Assembly (NCBI RefSeq): GCF_014648355.1
Contig: NZ_BMQY01000001.1
Span: 682,001 to 746,000, forward strand
Length of the DNA: 64,000 bases
Source: Couchioplanes azureus
GTDB lineage: Bacteria > Actinomycetota > Actinomycetes > Mycobacteriales > Micromonosporaceae
Reading direction: 5' to 3'
In this document: piece by piece, positions 61,382-64,000 of the stretch
How the letters are laid out: each line of letters opens with the position of its first letter
Numbering within the stretch: position 1 is the stretch's first letter
Translations under genes and position numbers: made by a program
The notes under the pieces: model-generated
Seen by the model: only the letters and a program-made list of their open reading frames with translations
Database searches by the model: none
Told to the model about the DNA's origin: nothing

Positions 61382-61927
61382 GTCGCCAGCGGCCTCGGGT
61401 CCACGCGACAAGGCCGCTGAGGTGCAGGCGGCACACGCCACGGCACAGGTGGCACACGCCGCGGCACCACGGCACAGGCTGCGGCGCAGGCCGCCACGCC
61501 ACGCCACGCCACGGCACGGCACGGCACGCCACGGCACGGCACGGCACGGCGCAGCCCGCCCACGCCACGGCACACGCTACGGCGCAGGCCGCCCACGCCA
61601 CGGCACACGCTACGGCGCAGGCCGCCCACGCCACGGCACACGTGGCACACGCCGCGGCGCCATGGCGCACGCGACGCCCGGTGGACGAGCAGTCCACCGG
61701 GCGGGGCGGTCGCCGACCGCTGGTGTCGGGAACGGTTGCGCTCCCCGCAGGTCGCCCGGCTGTGTGCGCGTTCCGACGACGGACTGCTCACGCCGAAATC
61801 AGGTCCCCCAAGGCTCAGCCGCGTCTGCGCCCGGCGCCGCGACCGACCCCACCGCGCGTCCCGAGCGGTGCGCTTTCGAGCGATCGCCACGCGTCACGCA
61901 GGCGCGGCACGTGCACCGGGACCAAGG
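61382..61927. other. Repeat-rich interval between DUF4190 and the SDR gene
   Basis: It contains a run of CGGCA/CCACG pentamer-like repeats (about 61490-61555), a 33-bp tandem repeat (61561-61650), then unique GC-rich DNA up to the stop of the SDR gene. No gene seen. Confidence 0.65.
61490..61650. repeat. CGGCA microsatellite and 33-bp tandem repeat
   Basis: Pentamer-based GGCAC/CGCCA repeats run into 33-bp units starting CACGCCACGGCACACGCTAC at 61561 and 61594, with a partial unit at 61627. Confidence 0.75.
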
Positions 61928-62863
61928 TCAGCGGAACTCCGCCTCGCGGACGCTGTTGCCGCCGTCGACCACCAGCATCTGGCCGGTGATGTACGACGCC
62001 GCCGGGGAGCAGAGGAAGGCGATCGCCGCGGCCACCTCGTCCGGGGTGCCGGGGCGGCCGATGGGCGTGCCGAGGCCCTGCTTGATCTCGGTCACCGTCG
62101 AGGCCGCCGTGTAGATGGTGCCGGGGGCCACACAGTTGACGTTGATGCCGTCCGCCACCAGTTCCATGGCGAGTGCCCTGGTCAGGCCGACCACGCCGGC
62201 CTTGGCCGCGGCGTAGGCGGCTTCGGTCGGGAGAGCGTTGATCGGGCCCGCCGTGGCGGCGAGGTTGACGATGCGGCCCCAACCTCGTTCCGACATCCCG
62301 CCGACGAAGGCCCGGCTGCACAGGAAGGCCGTGCTCAGGTTGCGGTCGATCTCCGCCCGCCATTCGTCGTACGTGAGCTGGGCGACCGGCCGGAGCACCT
62401 CCGGGCTGGTGCGGCTCGCCAGGCCGGCGTTGTTCACCAGGACCTCGACGTCGCCGAGCTGGTCGGTGATCGCGTCGGCGAGCGCGCCCACCTCCGCCTC
62501 GTCGGTCAGGTCGGCGACGAAGCCGGTCACGCCCAGTTCCGTCGCGCGCTCGTGGATGCGGCGGGTCGTGGAGACGATCGCCACCCGGGCGCCGAGGTCG
62601 CGCAGGCGGCGCGCGGTCGCGTACCCGATGCCGTCCGGGCTGCCCGCGCCGGTGACCAGCGCGACCTTGCCGTCGAGGCGGAGGGTCACGGGCGCCTCGT
62701 CCGCCTCGGACGCGATGTCCTCGGTCTCCACCGGCGCAAGTCCCGCGGCGAGCGGCTCGGACTCCAGAGCGGGGGCGGTGGATCGGGGCCGGCGGCCGGC
62801 CGCCGGGCGGGTGGCGTCCCGCCTCGACCGGCTACCAGTGGTGGAACGGGCGTCGAAGACCAT
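61928..62863 (-). CDS. Short-chain dehydrogenase/reductase lacking the catalytic Ser
   Basis: 311 aa from the ATG at 62863, or 253 aa from a GTG at 62689 that would give the usual SDR length; the extra N-terminus is disordered. The NAD(P) site [19 protein letters not shown] and the catalytic YAAAK (Tyr/Lys) are present. The strand that normally carries the catalytic Ser (NISSxxG) reads NLAATAG, so the Ser is Ala. The C-terminus ([15 protein letters not shown]) is typical. It may bind substrate, use the adjacent Thr, or be inactive. It sits between two DUF4190 genes. Confidence 0.88.
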   Translation of the reverse strand: MVFDARSTTGSRSRRDATRPAAGRRPRSTAPALESEPLAAGLAPVETEDIASEADEAPVTLRLDGKVALVTGAGSPDGIGYATARRLRDLGARVAIVSTTRRIHERATELGVTGFVADLTDEAEVGALADAITDQLGDVEVLVNNAGLASRTSPEVLRPVAQLTYDEWRAEIDRNLSTAFLCSRAFVGGMSERGWGRIVNLAATAGPINALPTEAAYAAAKAGVVGLTRALAMELVADGINVNCVAPGTIYTAASTVTEIKQGLGTPIGRPGTPDEVAAAIAFLCSPAASYITGQMLVVDGGNSVREAEFR

Positions 62864-63076
62864 GCGGCGATCCTGCCCGCTCGCGCGCAGAGGGGCAAAC
62901 ATCGACTCAATCGTGGCGCACATCATGTCCCGCGTACGCGGCACGCAGCACGGCCAGGACGCCCCGGTGACGGCACGGCCGTCGGGGTGCCGGACGTCAC
63001 CGGCAGCGGGGCTTTGCGCCGTGCGGGGGCCTTCTATCCTCGAGGCGCGAACGTACGCGCCGGACGGAGGCTTCTC

Positions 63077-63562
63077 GTGACCTACCCACCGACGCCCGCC
63101 CCGGACGGCAGCCAGCCCCCGCCGCCGGATCCCTTGATTCCGGCCTATCAGCCGCAGCCCTACCAGACGCCGGCGACACAGGACCCCTACGCGCCCGCTC
63201 CCTACGGTCACCCGGCGGGGCAGCAGGTCCCGTACGACTACGGCTATGCCGGCAGCCCGTACGGCTACGCCCAGTACCCGCCCGGTCCCCCGCCCACGGA
63301 CGGCCTGGCGATCGGCTCGCTGGTCGTCTCCTGCGTCTCGTTCGTGGGTCTCTGCGGCTTCTGGATCGGCGGCATCCTCGGAGTGGTCGGTGCGGTTCTC
63401 GGCCATGTCGCACGCAGACGGATCCGGCGGACGGGCGCGAACGGGGGCAGCCTCGCGCTGGCCGGCATCATCGTCGGCTGGGTCGTGACCGGCATCGCCG
63501 TGCTGGGCGGGGTCGTGCTGGTCGCGCTCATCGCCAGCGACCCTTCGAGCGGCAACTTCTGA
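63077..63562 (+). CDS. DUF4190 family membrane protein
   Basis: A 161-aa protein from the GTG at 63077, 6 nt after GGAGG. A Pro/Tyr/Gln-rich tail of about 75 residues, then two or three hydrophobic helices with the same linker type ([23 protein letters not shown]) as the paralog at 60875. Confidence 0.85.
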   Translation: MTYPPTPAPDGSQPPPPDPLIPAYQPQPYQTPATQDPYAPAPYGHPAGQQVPYDYGYAGSPYGYAQYPPGPPPTDGLAIGSLVVSCVSFVGLCGFWIGGILGVVGAVLGHVARRRIRRTGANGGSLALAGIIVGWVVTGIAVLGGVVLVALIASDPSSGNF

Positions 63563-63655
63563 GCGTCGGACACCGCCGACAGAGCCACGAACGCCCCGGA
63601 CTGCGCAGAGTGGGCCACGAACGCTCCGGACCGAGCCGGGGCGCCGGACGACCGC

Positions 63656-64000
63656 TCAGCCGCCGGTCTGGGGTGCGGTCGGTACGCCTCGGCTGCGGGC
63701 GGGGGTCACCGGCCCCTCCTCCACGAAGATGAGCGGCGCGGCCCGGCCGTAGTGGCGCGGCATCTCGCGACGGGCTCGTTCGACGTCCTGGGTGCCTATC
63801 TCGACGCCGACGCCGTCGTGGCGGGCCGAGATCGTGGAGATGCGGACCCCCCGGTTCTTCCACGTGTCGAGGTCGGCGGTGATGTCGGCCTGCCACCGTG
63901 CGAGATCGCTCAGGCTGTGCTCGGCGTCGCGGACGAAGATGCAGGTGTCCTGCGCCGCCTGGCGGATGAAGTCGTCGAACTCGGCCGACGGCACGCGGTA
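63656..64000 (-). CDS. Hypothetical protein, partial (N-terminus outside window)
   Basis: At least 114 residues; the frame stays open to the right edge and reads ...YRVPSAEFDDFIRQAAQDTCIFV. A GTG at 63994 could be a start, but the open frame suggests the gene continues. No family recognised; mixed helix/strand composition without membrane segments. Confidence 0.6.
   Translation of the reverse strand, partial: YRVPSAEFDDFIRQAAQDTCIFVRDAEHSLSDLARWQADITADLDTWKNRGVRISTISARHDGVGVEIGTQDVERARREMPRHYGRAAPLIFVEEGPVTPARSRGVPTAPQTGG

Overview
This window is high-GC actinobacterial chromosome. GTG starts, dense ATGA stop/start overlaps and the mix of family genes all point to Micromonosporaceae, with an Actinoplanes-like genome as my best guess; this is inferred from content, not from a database search. 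Almost all of it is vertically inherited housekeeping and membrane/regulatory DNA. No insertion sequence, phage or CRISPR array was seen.

Region 1 (1-14,648, minus strand) is the most accessory part. It holds a specialised lipid/polyketide operon: a 2,395-aa megasynthase (tandem flavin-type enoyl-reductase barrels, KS, AT, two ACPs, KR), a second synthase (KS, AT, DH, PPTase), a discrete ACP, an alpha/beta hydrolase and a sulfotransferase. A partial secreted protein lies downstream. This looks like a PUFA-synthase/heterocyst-glycolipid type secondary lipid pathway with all reductive steps and its own phosphopantetheinyl transferase. The ACP, hydrolase and sulfotransferase set suggests an unusual chain-release step. 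A TetR regulator is divergently transcribed, with a perfect palindrome in the shared intergenic region.

Region 2 (15.8-31.3 kb) has two DUF4383 membrane proteins, an ABC-F ATPase, ispE and rsmA (joined through a 26-codon bridging ORF), tatD, a conserved hypothetical with an in-frame TTA codon, a secreted PKD/Thr-Pro-repeat protein with a structured leader, metG, a proline-rich membrane protein, and the divergent rsmI / protein mannosyltransferase pair.

Region 3 (31.3-47.7 kb) has a coupled low-complexity membrane protein plus a deacetylase-glycosyltransferase fusion (exopolysaccharide synthesis), a degenerate GAF histidine kinase, two VOC proteins, a phosphodiesterase, a stand-alone receiver, tRNA-Ala(CGC), and a galU-moeA-rimJ-membrane protein cluster matching the Glp/GlpR-SepX cell-division locus. 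A diguanylate cyclase, 5-formyl-THF cyclo-ligase and an FmdB zinc ribbon follow.

Region 4 (47.7-64 kb) has a decayed SAF-domain gene near two DnaA boxes, several small membrane proteins, a RecB-like nuclease, MarC, a PHP phosphoesterase, a PH-domain protein, DUF6758, a SpoU methyltransferase, thioredoxin, an intein-split radical SAM protein behind a LexA-like box, a CoA-binding protein, and an SDR flanked by two DUF4190 paralogs. A striking feature throughout is that many intergenic gaps carry their own private tandem repeat family.
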